The position numbers and the translations under genes were made by a program. Below the pieces are notes generated by a model. That model was not told the DNA's origin and did no database searches. It saw nothing but the letters and a program-made list of their open reading frames with translations. From NCBI GenBank assembly GCA_030037185.1, contig JASHRR010000542.1, positions 1-6,153 on the forward strand: a stretch of 6,153 bases of DNA. The letters run 5' to 3'. The stretch is from Xanthobacteraceae bacterium. Lineage in GTDB: Bacteria; Pseudomonadota; Alphaproteobacteria; Rhizobiales; Xanthobacteraceae. Positions 1 to 5,234 of the stretch are shown in pieces (the stretch's first letter is position 1; each line of letters starts with the position of its first letter).

Positions 1-1
1 A

Positions 2-43
2 TGCGGGCTCGGTGTGCTCGCTAAAACGAAGACACGAATGTGA
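2..43 (+). CDS. Possible 3' end of an upstream gene (partial)
   Basis: The frame beginning at base 2 is open from the window edge to a TGA at 41-43 and would encode the tail CGLGVLAKTKTRM. Its stop overlaps the GTG start of the next gene as GTGA (40-43), a typical arrangement for translationally coupled genes. Thirteen codons are too few to recognise a family, so the call rests on the overlap alone. It could be a chance open frame. Confidence 0.3.
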   Translation, partial: CGLGVLAKTKTRM

Positions 44-780
44 ACGACGAAGGAAAGAAAAGCGGTCACCTTTCGGTGGTGGCTGAAGGTGACCCCGAGA
101 AGGCGCGTCGCGATTTCGAGCGCGATCGAATCCGCTCTCGAATCGAGTGGTCGATCTGCGAACTCGCCGCGAACCTGCTGCGCGTCATCGCAGGTGCGGG
201 CAAGTCCTATGACTTGATCGAGCACATGGTTGCCGTGATCGAAGCGTGCGACGAGTTTAATAAGACCGGCGGCTACCGGGAATTCGGAACCTCGTTCAGC
301 GAGATCGTGGAGCGCGTGCTGCGCGAGGGCACCGACACCTGGCTGCAAAAAATGTACGATCGCGGAGAAGAGTTATCCGAGCAGGATCGTGCCAACCTCG
401 ACCGTTGGTCTGAGGATGGCAGCGTCACGCGTGAACTCGGGCAGACGCAGATGGTTCAATCGGCGCTGCGGATGGTGGCGGGACGCTTGGTCGAGCAGCG
501 CGTGCAAGTTTCCCAGGCTGAAAGCCAATTTTGGGACGGCTTTCGCGCCATCGAGCGTTCGCGGGAAGAAAAGCGCGAGTATCATGCGCGCGATGGCCAG
601 CGCCCTACCTTTTCTGAAATCCTCCCTCGCGGCAAGCGAAGCTGCAAAGAGCAGGGGAAGGCCGAAGCCAGCCGGCCGGTGGTCGCCCGCCCGCCCACAA
701 AGACGATCGGCATCTATGACGCGCTCGAAGAGCAACAGGCGCGCGAGAGGGCGGCGAAGGCCAAGAACGAAAAACCATGA
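40..780 (+). CDS. Hypothetical helical protein, 246 aa
   Basis: I do not recognise a named domain. It is a charged, soluble-looking protein with no signal peptide or membrane segment. An acidic and basic N-terminal part (DPEKARRDFERDRIRSR, about residues 19-35) precedes a helical core (ELAANLLRVIAGAG, then LIEHMVAVIEACDEF). A second helical block (MVQSALRMVAGRLVEQRVQV, about 138-157) and a strongly charged C-terminal tail rich in E, R, K and A follow. From memory, similar hypothetical proteins occur in Bradyrhizobium-like genomes, often in variable regions. The GTG start is the first in the frame, because a TAA at 22-24 blocks it upstream. It overlaps the stop of a possible upstream frame as GTGA. 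No strong ribosome binding site is present, which fits translational coupling. The frame is clean, unlike much of the window. Function is unknown. Confidence 0.75.
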   Translation: MNDEGKKSGHLSVVAEGDPEKARRDFERDRIRSRIEWSICELAANLLRVIAGAGKSYDLIEHMVAVIEACDEFNKTGGYREFGTSFSEIVERVLREGTDTWLQKMYDRGEELSEQDRANLDRWSEDGSVTRELGQTQMVQSALRMVAGRLVEQRVQVSQAESQFWDGFRAIERSREEKREYHARDGQRPTFSEILPRGKRSCKEQGKAEASRPVVARPPTKTIGIYDALEEQQARERAAKAKNEKP

Positions 781-926
781 TGGCGCGAATCGTGAGCGGA
801 TCCAATCCAAACGACTCAATTAAATGGATGCGAGTCGCGATTGACCGAGTCAAAAATTGCGGTGAGATCATCGCCATTTACGCAATGAATGCCATGCTTC
901 ATCGCCAATTTGAGTGCATCACCTGA
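777..926 (+). other. Short coupled open frame, possible truncated gene
   Basis: An ATG at 777 overlaps the TGA of the preceding gene (ATGATG, with the stop at 778-780) and opens a 49-codon frame beginning MMARIVSGSNPNDSIKW. From 816 onward it runs antisense to the nuclease-domain gene, which has much stronger protein evidence. At most the first dozen codons could therefore be the stub of a former downstream operon gene. No family is recognisable and it may be chance. Confidence 0.15.
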
Positions 927-1334
927 AAAACGACTTGTTGTCACAAGCATTCCTTTAACAGTTATTCCATCGTCCGCGTTTAGATCGGCAATAGCTCCTA
1001 GGAGCTCCCGGACATGACCAGGTCCGATCAAATTGGACGATTTATAACACTTGCATTGCACAACCCAGGTCTCTCGAACCTCACCATTCTGTCTGCTTGC
1101 CAATATATCGATGCCGTAGTCCGGTTTTCCGCGCGTTGCTCGGTGTTCTATTTTGCAACCAAAGGATTTTTCAAGCAGCACACTAATCGCTTCTTCGAAG
1201 GCAAACCAATTCGTTAGCGAGCGATCCGCGTCTTCTGGCGGCTGAGGAGAATTGTTCGAAAAGCAGCACGAGCGCTGAGCGGCTGCGGTAGACTCTTTGG
1301 TGCTGCGACCTCTCGACGCCTCTATAATGTCCAC
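816..1334 (-). CDS. Mrr-type restriction endonuclease domain protein
   Basis: The protein has a PD-(D/E)xK nuclease fold of the Mrr catalytic family (restriction endonuclease type IV-like, PF04471 as I know it), found in enzymes that cut modified or foreign DNA. Visible motifs in order are the first helix W-F-A-F-E-E-A-I (about 43-50), the catalytic aspartate in Y-G-I-D-I (D76), the Q-x-K half of the active site in V-V-Q-C-K-C-Y-K (Q93, K95), the following G-x-G-H-V-R-E-L-L-G segment (104-113), and T-T-S-R-F-S (132-137) with a late helix and the final strand. All key residues are present. The first 40 residues look like low-complexity linker. The only in-frame start after the TAG at 1380-1382 is GTG 1334, which has no clear ribosome binding site. 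The 15 codons upstream (starting LAAWQWSFPRD) are open but lack a start. The gene may therefore be a 5'-truncated remnant of a larger enzyme. It converges on the 246-aa gene. No methylase or partner subunit is nearby. Confidence 0.72.
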   Translation of the reverse strand: MDIIEASRGRSTKESTAAAQRSCCFSNNSPQPPEDADRSLTNWFAFEEAISVLLEKSFGCKIEHRATRGKPDYGIDILASRQNGEVRETWVVQCKCYKSSNLIGPGHVRELLGAIADLNADDGITVKGMLVTTSRFSGDALKLAMKHGIHCVNGDDLTAIFDSVNRDSHPFN

Positions 1335-1456
1335 GAATGTAAGTGTGTCCCGAGGGAACGACCACTGCCAAGCGGCGAGCTATCTCCAATTGCAAGGCGC
1401 TTGGACGAGCCTTCCGAAAAAAGGGTCTTACATAATGGGGAGCTCGCGCGCGATAC

Positions 1457-1825
1457 TCAACGCTCGCTAGATGAGGTCAAGCTTTCTCCGCAGGCTCGCC
1501 GACGATGTCGTGTATTGGAACACCAGCCGCTTGTCGGGGTTGGCCTTCTGGGCCACGACTCCTCCCGCACACCGCGCGACCCGGTGATGTCGCTCGCGGT
1601 CCGGGGGACGATGCCAAGTGTCCGGTAAATGTCCGCAAACTTGCGGTCGTGCTCATCGAGCACCGGGTTCGCCAGCGCCATGTCCTTCCGCATCTGCGAC
1701 ATGTCCTGGCGCAGCTCCGACACGTCCTTGCGCAGCTGCATCATGTCGCGCCACATCTCCGCAACCCGCGACGTCAGCGCCGCAAGCTGCCGACTCATCG
1801 TCTCAACATTGGTTTCGTCAGTCAT
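1457..1825 (-). CDS. Small coiled-coil hypothetical protein, 122 aa
   Basis: Translation from ATG 1825 (MTDETNVETMSRQLAALTSR) gives a cytoplasmic protein whose first 70 residues are a coiled coil. They contain seven-residue repeats of the form M/L-R-K/Q-D-M/V (residues about 28-50), encoded by 21-bp tandem repeats. I prefer this start to one 11 codons upstream because GGGGAA lies 5 bases before it (1831-1836). After HDRKFADIYRTLGIVPRTAS the sequence changes into a P-, R- and W-rich tail (about residue 80 on) that does not look like the same protein. Another frame over the same DNA gives a more natural peptide ending at 1467. The C-terminus is therefore probably shifted or replaced. From memory, such short coiled-coil proteins with variable numbers of M-R-Q-D-M repeats are common in Bradyrhizobium. 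Function is unknown. Confidence 0.55.
   Translation of the reverse strand: MTDETNVETMSRQLAALTSRVAEMWRDMMQLRKDVSELRQDMSQMRKDMALANPVLDEHDRKFADIYRTLGIVPRTASDITGSRGVREESWPRRPTPTSGWCSNTRHRRRACGESLTSSSER
1679..1762 (-). repeat. 21-bp tandem repeats inside the coiled-coil gene
   Basis: There are four consecutive 21-bp units: 1679-1699, 1700-1720, 1721-1741 and 1742-1762. The first three are close copies built on the plus-strand core catgtcct and the fourth is diverged. Each unit encodes seven residues (for example SELRQDM, SQMRKDM), exactly one coiled-coil heptad pair position set. Copy number changes would lengthen or shorten the coil without breaking the frame. Confidence 0.7.
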
Positions 1826-1939
1826 CGCAGTTCCCCACGGGCCGCTCTCTTCGAACATGCAGCGTAACCCAATTCGGCCTCGCCGGTGTCAACATTTTTC
1901 TTGCTGACGCCGCACTCCTTGCGACCGATACTGCCGCCC

Positions 1940-2105
1940 ATGGCGAAGAGACCGGACCCGCCGAAGCCAGTTGGAACATCTACAAGTTCGCAAGCAAAGT
2001 GGTATGGCTCGGCACCGTAGAGGCCCCTGACGAAGCTACTGCAATGGAGAAGGCCGCGGCGGAATATAAGGTGCCCGTAACAGGCTAATGGCGATCCGGC
2101 GATGA
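1940..2105 (+). pseudogene. Small 'IYK...WLGTVEA' protein gene with two frameshifts
   Basis: Three frames join into one sensible small protein of about 55 residues. ATG 1940 reads MAKRPDPPKP in one frame. From TGG 1972 the next frame reads WNIYKFASKVVWLGTVEAPD and continues to KVP. From AAC 2079 the third frame reads NRLMAIRR and stops at TGA 2103-2105. At both joins two bases (GT at 1970-1971 and at 2077-2078) stand where three are expected, so one base has been lost each time. From memory this matches a family of roughly 50-60 residue hypothetical proteins in Rhizobiales with a W-x-I-Y-K start, a WLGTVEA core and a basic RR end. The middle frame alone would end with PVTG and TAA at 2086-2088. 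Its function is unknown. There is no good ribosome binding site before 1940. Sequencing error is the alternative to real decay. Confidence 0.6.
2078..2104 (+). repeat. 27-bp near-direct repeat, copy 1
   Basis: This copy begins taacagg, has four variable bases, and then the 16-base block tggcgatccggcgatg. It encodes the NRLMAIRR tail of the broken small gene and includes the ATG of an ATGA start/stop overlap (2102-2105). Copy 2 lies exactly 420 bases downstream, and 23 of the 27 positions agree. Confidence 0.7.
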
Positions 2106-2194
2106 CCCCGCGCCGATCGGCATTGTGCCAGGACGGTTGACGGCGGCGCGACGTTAGCCCACTTTCCTGCAATAATGGAGGACACTTTCGATTT

Positions 2195-2425
2195 ATGGAA
2201 CAGAACCAAAAGCCGCCGACGTTGTTGCGGATCGGAACAATAACAGCGGTAGCAGGCGGTTTGCTGGCTCTGATTTCCCTGTTCATCGGTTCCCAGCCTG
2301 AACCTCTGGGCTCTAAAGACCTACCATTCCTCGCGTTTCCACTCCTTGTCCTGGCTTTCTACGTACTTCTGGGGGGCCTTGCCGTCGTGGTTCTCCACTA
2401 CGTTGTGAGATGGATAAATTCATGA
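2195..2425 (+). CDS. Small two-helix membrane protein, 76 aa
   Basis: No family is recognised. The protein has a short polar N-terminus (MEQNQKPPTLLR), a hydrophobic helix at about residues 13-32 (IGTITAVAGGLLALISLFIG), a short proline- and glycine-containing loop (about 33-43), and a second long hydrophobic helix at about 46-71. It ends in VRWINS. Basic residues at both ends suggest that both termini are cytoplasmic, as an inner-membrane hairpin. GGAGGA at 2177-2182 is a good ribosome-binding sequence, but it sits 12 bases before the ATG, longer than ideal. No other in-frame start is available. The gene fills most of the 420-bp stretch between the two 27-bp repeats, so it may have arrived with that segment. 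Confidence 0.5.
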   Translation: MEQNQKPPTLLRIGTITAVAGGLLALISLFIGSQPEPLGSKDLPFLAFPLLVLAFYVLLGGLAVVVLHYVVRWINS

Positions 2426-2441
2426 AGTTGACGCAAGCCCC

Positions 2442-2454
2442 ACGGCTTCGCCGT
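2442..2454 (+). other. Small inverted repeat after the membrane protein gene
   Basis: ACGGC, the loop TTC and GCCGT form a perfect 5-bp stem beginning 17 bases after the stop of the 76-aa gene. No T-run follows, so it is not a standard intrinsic terminator. It could be a weak hairpin or a scrap of a repeat element. Confidence 0.3.
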
Positions 2455-2497
2455 AAATCCCTCCGCTTGTAGCTCTCGCCCGTACCCGCTCGGCGGC

Positions 2498-2524
2498 TAA
2501 CAGGGCTGTGGCGATCCGGCGATG
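2498..2524 (+). repeat. 27-bp near-direct repeat, copy 2
   Basis: This is the same taacagg plus 16-base tggcgatccggcgatg block as at 2078-2104, with four different central bases. In the frame of the small 'IYK' gene it still reads N-R-A-V-A-I-R-R, but the TGA has become TGG. Its final ATG is the start codon of the 109-aa gene. It looks like a left-behind copy of the upstream gene's tail. Confidence 0.65.
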
Positions 2525-2851
2525 GCCCGCCGCAAAGGCGAAATCACCCGCGCCGACCTCAAACGCAACTGGCCGCATCATGTGACGATCCCCGCCGAGA
2601 AAGTGCGGGGCCTCAAGAACAGTGAGGTGATATTTACAGCGGCAGACCTCTCGGCAGCGCAGCTCACGTACTCCGTGTGCCGCGATGACCGCGACTTCGT
2701 CGTGTTCTGCTTTGCCAAGCCGGAAGACGCGGAGGCGTTTGCCGAGCGCTTAGATGGGGAGCGATTGCCGACAGGCAGCGCGCGGAAAACAAGATGGGCG
2801 ACTCGAGCGCAGTGTTGTTCAGGACGAACGCAAGGTGGTCAGATCACGTAG
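2522..2851 (+). CDS. Hypothetical protein, 109 aa
   Basis: The sequence starts [20 protein letters not shown] and continues [26 protein letters not shown], then [22 protein letters not shown] (about residues 55-76). It is a small soluble protein with a basic N-terminus and a hydrophobic strand before an acidic helix. From memory it matches a conserved hypothetical family of about 90 residues in Bradyrhizobium and relatives, with no function known to me. The family usually ends soon after [12 protein letters not shown] sequence, whereas here about 24 further residues ([18 protein letters not shown]...) look unlike coding sequence. A C-terminal frameshift or lost stop is therefore possible near 2785. 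There is no ribosome binding site before ATG 2522. The preceding bases match the end of the small 'IYK' gene, where the equivalent ATG overlaps TGA, so the start was probably translationally coupled before the 420-bp segment came between them. Confidence 0.6.
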   Translation: MARRKGEITRADLKRNWPHHVTIPAEKVRGLKNSEVIFTAADLSAAQLTYSVCRDDRDFVVFCFAKPEDAEAFAERLDGERLPTGSARKTRWATRAQCCSGRTQGGQIT

Positions 2852-3139
2852 GAGGATAAGCGCCGCAGTAAGCGGATGGCCGCCTCTCTGCAGTTATCGT
2901 CGCGCATCCTTCCGCTTGCCATGTTCATGCACAGTTGGTGGCGTTATAAGTCGTAGTGATGACCTAGGAATTTGTTTGCTTTTGCGTTCGGGGGCATCCG
3001 CCGCAGAGCGCCGGGCATCGCAGACTGAATGCGGTCATCGTGGGGGCGTGCACGTGAACAACATCGTGTCCATGACCGAGCCGCAGGAGAACGCGCTGGC
3101 GGTCGAAACGCGAGGTCCGCAACTTTGGGGGAACTCACG
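2852..3139 (+). other. Gap with no convincing gene
   Basis: Frames here are short or lack natural composition. One stretch, GTG 3054 to about 3137, reads like a plausible protein start (VNNIVSMTEPQENALAVETRG) before running into the next gene's ribosome binding site. It might be the stub of a lost gene, but its family cannot be named. No terminator or RNA gene is visible. Confidence 0.3.
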
Positions 3140-3733
3140 ATGTCAAGCGATGCCTTTTCGCGCCACGGGGTTCATGCGTTGGTTTTCGTGACGAGTATCG
3201 TGTTGCTCGTTGGCGTGCAGGGCGACGCCATGGGGCAGGCGAGTGATACGAAGAATCCGCAAGCGGCCACGCCCTGTGTGGATCGTATCAGCATCCGTGT
3301 GGGGCTCCCTAAAATCGTACATGGCCCTGGGCCGGGAATTCCAGACAGCACCTTCAATGTGGTCCGGCTGCCAAATGGGCGCTTCCGCGGTTTTAGCGCC
3401 GGCGCTACCACCTACGCGATTGATGGAGAGTCGCCTTGGGATATGGCGGGGAAGCCAATGCCGGTGCTTGGCCCGGCACCGCGTGGCGAGTAAGGAGAGA
3501 GTGGGGAGTGGATCGCTCACATCGAGCGATCTGGCAATAGGCTTTTAGCCTGGGTGCACGACGAAACCGGCGACCGGCCTGGCATGGGCTTAAAGTCAAT
3601 GTCCATGGCCGCCTCCGAGAATGACGGGAAGAGTTGGCGGCGCCTTGGCCGAATCATTACTCGAGTTTTTGGGGCTGCGCCTCGCGAAATTTGCCGATCG
3701 AGCGCCCCAATCGGCCAAGTTGGGCTTCTGTAA
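3140..3733 (+). pseudogene. Secreted BNR/sialidase-like protein, stop-interrupted and truncated
   Basis: ATG 3140 is preceded by GGGGGAA (3127-3133) at 6 bases. The product has a signal peptide: a hydrophobic run at residues 12-27 (HALVFVTSIVLLVGVQ) and a likely cleavage after GQA (residue 34). The mature part contains V-V-R-L-P-N-G-R-F-R-G-F-S-A-G (74-88) and G-E-S-P-W-D-M (96-102). A TAA at 3491-3493 (codon 118) stops it. The same frame stays open beyond the stop and keeps family-like sequence: GNRLLAWVHDETGDRP, then SENDGKSWRRLG at codons 159-170, an Asp-box of the BNR/sialidase type with N for the usual D. From memory, the normal protein continues for hundreds of residues as a beta-propeller. 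Here the likeness stops after LGRIIT (near 3660), and the frame ends in unrelated sequence at TAA 3731-3733. The substrate is unknown. The N-terminal 117-residue piece could be made but would not fold as a propeller. Confidence 0.62.
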
Positions 3734-3968
3734 CGGGCCGTAGGAGCGACGCCGATCTCGCGTGGAGACCGAGCTCATGATTGAACGTTACAACAGGTTC
3801 CCGCGCCTCGGAAAGGGGGCCGAAAATGTCTCTTGCTGACCCGAAGGCGACATCGGGTTGGCCACTCATCAAGCAGGAAAGTATACCTCGGTCCGCCGCT
3901 AAAGGTGCAGTTGCCAGTCTGACTGAGTTTGACATAATCGGCGCCGAGAAATGCATTAGGCGCTGCTT
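3660..3968. other. Unassigned segment open on both strands
   Basis: The minus-strand frame is open from before 3968 to TAA 3657-3659, ending with a natural-looking tail (LGRLGRSIGKFREAQPQKLE). The plus strand is open from 3781 to 3972 with its TGA overlapping the ATG of the next gene as ATGA, and the same frame continues upstream of a TGA at 3778-3780. Neither product matches a family I can name. The segment begins where the sialidase-like pseudogene loses its likeness. It may be a piece of another gene, a dispersed intergenic repeat or leader DNA of the DCC gene. Confidence 0.3.
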
Positions 3969-4430
3969 ATGAGAGCGATCAGTCCCAAGGCTTATTCCTA
4001 TCGTCGGGACAGCGGCGTTCCGAGCTTCGATGATCGTGGGCCAATTGTTTTCATGGATGGCGAGTGCGCCCTTTGCACTGGCGCCGCCAGGGTCATCGCA
4101 AGGCTCGACAAGCGGGGCGAGTTCCACATCTGTCCGATTCAGAGCGACCTTGGGCAGGCCATCCTTCAGCATTACGGCCTTGACTATCGAAACCCTGATA
4201 GCTGGGTCTATCTTGCCGACGGCAACGCCTTCGCGTCTCTCGATGCCGTCATTGAGGCAGGCACCCGCTTGGGCGGGCTCGGGCAGCTTTTACTAGCCTT
4301 CATGGTACTGCCCCGGCCGGTCCGGGATTGGCTTTACCGCCGGATAGCACGCAACCGCTATGCCATCTTTGGCCGCGCTCAGATGTGTGCAATCCATGAC
4401 GCTGCGGTTAAACAACGCCTCCTCACATGA
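3969..4430 (+). CDS. DCC/DUF393 thiol-disulfide oxidoreductase-family protein, 153 aa
   Basis: This is an intact small protein of the DCC family (DUF393), thioredoxin-like cytoplasmic proteins predicted to handle thiol-disulfide exchange. The defining D-x-x-C-x-x-C motif is present as F-M-D-G-E-C-A-L-C (C33 and C36). The helix ARVIARLD follows, then the QSDLGQAILQHYGLD segment (58-72). The C-terminal signature V-L-P-R-P-V-R-D-W-L-Y-R-R-I-A-R-N-R-Y-A-I-F-G-R is at 113-136. Length and ending are normal for the family. ATG 3969 is the only sensible start, although the Shine-Dalgarno sequence is weak. The stop overlaps the next start as ATGA (4427-4430), so the two genes were co-translated. The natural substrate of these proteins is not established. 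The clean frame suggests that this gene is still selected or was only recently stranded. Confidence 0.85.
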   Translation: MRAISPKAYSYRRDSGVPSFDDRGPIVFMDGECALCTGAARVIARLDKRGEFHICPIQSDLGQAILQHYGLDYRNPDSWVYLADGNAFASLDAVIEAGTRLGGLGQLLLAFMVLPRPVRDWLYRRIARNRYAIFGRAQMCAIHDAAVKQRLLT

Positions 4431-4591
4431 GGGTCCTGATCGTTGGCGGTTACGGTGTATTTGGAGGACGCTTAGCAAGGCTCCTGCTCAAGGATGGCGT
4501 TAACGTAATTGTAGCAGGCCGGGATTTGCAAAAAGCGCGCGCAGTCACGAGCCGGTTTGGCGGCCACGCTTTAAGGGTGGACGTGCCGTAA
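4427..4591 (+). pseudogene. Saccharopine dehydrogenase-like NAD(P)-binding protein, 5' fragment
   Basis: The first 54 residues form the start of a Rossmann fold of the saccharopine dehydrogenase-like family: strand MRVLIVG, dinucleotide loop G-G-Y-G-V-F-G-G-R-L-A (G8, G10, G13), helix LARLLLKDG, second strand and NADP-type V-I-V-A-G-R-D (29-33). The frame then hits TAA at 4589-4591. Family members are several hundred residues long (often with a C-terminal DUF4166 in the version next to DCC proteins, as I recall), so more than 80 percent of the gene is missing. The DNA immediately after GTGGACGTGCC belongs to a relaxase fragment on the other strand. The 54-residue product cannot be an active oxidoreductase. 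The ATGA overlap with the DCC gene shows the original operon. Confidence 0.75.
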
Positions 4592-5234
4592 CCAGCTCGC
4601 CGGCTGCCGGCGGCGCGTAGGGCATTCCAATATCGTCCGGCGACACGGCCCGACGGCATCGAGTTTCCGGCGCCGCAGCGTGGCGAGGAGGTCGCGCTGC
4701 GGGACGATGTTCGGCCCCGCCGATGGGCGAGTTCGTCCGCCGCGAGATGCTCGGCCCGTGTTTCCATGGCATTGCGCACCTCCTGTCCGACCCCGCTCAT
4801 GGCGAGCGGCCTGCGCGCGCGTTCGACCAGCCGCTAGTCGAGCCAGGTTGCGCCCGCGCCGTGACCTGGCGATCGCGGTCGATGTCCGACCGGTTGGCAA
4901 GAACAAGGGTCGGCCGGGGTCATCGGAGTCGCTGAACCAGCGGATGGACGATGCCGCCGGAGGGCGGCGTGTTGGCGAATGCCTCGATCCCGCGCAAGCG
5001 CACGTAGTGAGCGCGACCATCGGTGCCGTGGATCACCGCGTAGGCTTCGCCGGTCAGTTCGTTATGTGGTCCGGTGGCGACGAGGCGCGCGACGATCGGT
5101 GACGACGCCGCGTCGGCGTCGATTAGGTAGTCGGTGATACCACGATCCTGACCGCGTCCGGTGAAGGCCCGGTGCATGGTATTGATGGTGTCGCCCCAGG
5201 CGCCGAGGTCGCGTACAGACCGGCTCGGCTTCAA
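4582..5234 (-). pseudogene. Relaxase (DUF3363/VirD2-type) fragment with many frameshifts
   Basis: Read on the minus strand, the protein runs SVRDLGAWGDTINTMHRAF, then GRGQDRGITDYLID, NELTGEAYAVI, DGRAHYVRLRGIEAF and PPSGGIV in one frame (5234-4947). Further pieces lie in other frames: RWFSDSDDPG, then RPTLVLANRSDID (about 4911-4870), GATWLD-stop-RLVERARRPLAMSG, GQEVRNAMETRAEHLAADEL (about 4785-4725), NIVPQRDLLATLRRRKLDAVG (about 4711-4650) and DDIGMPYAPPAAGELVT (about 4636-4586). In order these match, from memory, the middle of conjugative-element relaxases with a DUF3363 domain, which nick DNA at the transfer origin. Frame changes occur near 4946 (one extra base), 4914-4918, 4850-4858, 4711-4714, 4637-4651 and 4585, with a TAG at 4834-4836. 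Both the N-terminal nicking domain and the C-terminus are missing. The fragment is non-functional and a sign of former conjugative DNA. Confidence 0.72.

Noticed and set aside
1430..1440. TACATAAT as a promoter -10 box
   Set aside because: No good -35 hexamer lies at 16-18 bases and no plus-strand gene follows.
1679..1762. Short regular repeats as a CRISPR array
   Set aside because: The units are contiguous 21-bp coding repeats with no spacers and keep the coiled-coil reading frame.
1822..2286. 154-residue minus-strand open frame
   Set aside because: It overlaps antisense the small 'IYK' gene and the start of the membrane protein and has no recognisable features.
3029..3139. Longer start for the secreted protein
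   Set aside because: ATG 3140 has a well-spaced GGGGGAA and directly precedes a signal peptide; the extra 37 residues are arginine-rich and would hide it.
2754..3191. 145-residue plus-strand open frame crossing the 109-aa gene end and the secreted protein start
   Set aside because: Its composition changes along its length and it overlaps two better supported starts. Only the 3054-3137 part is mentioned as a possible stub.
3969..4172. 5' part of the 171-residue minus-strand open frame
   Set aside because: It is antisense to the DCC protein, whose CxxC motif and C-terminal signature are clear. Only the part below 3969 remains open to question.
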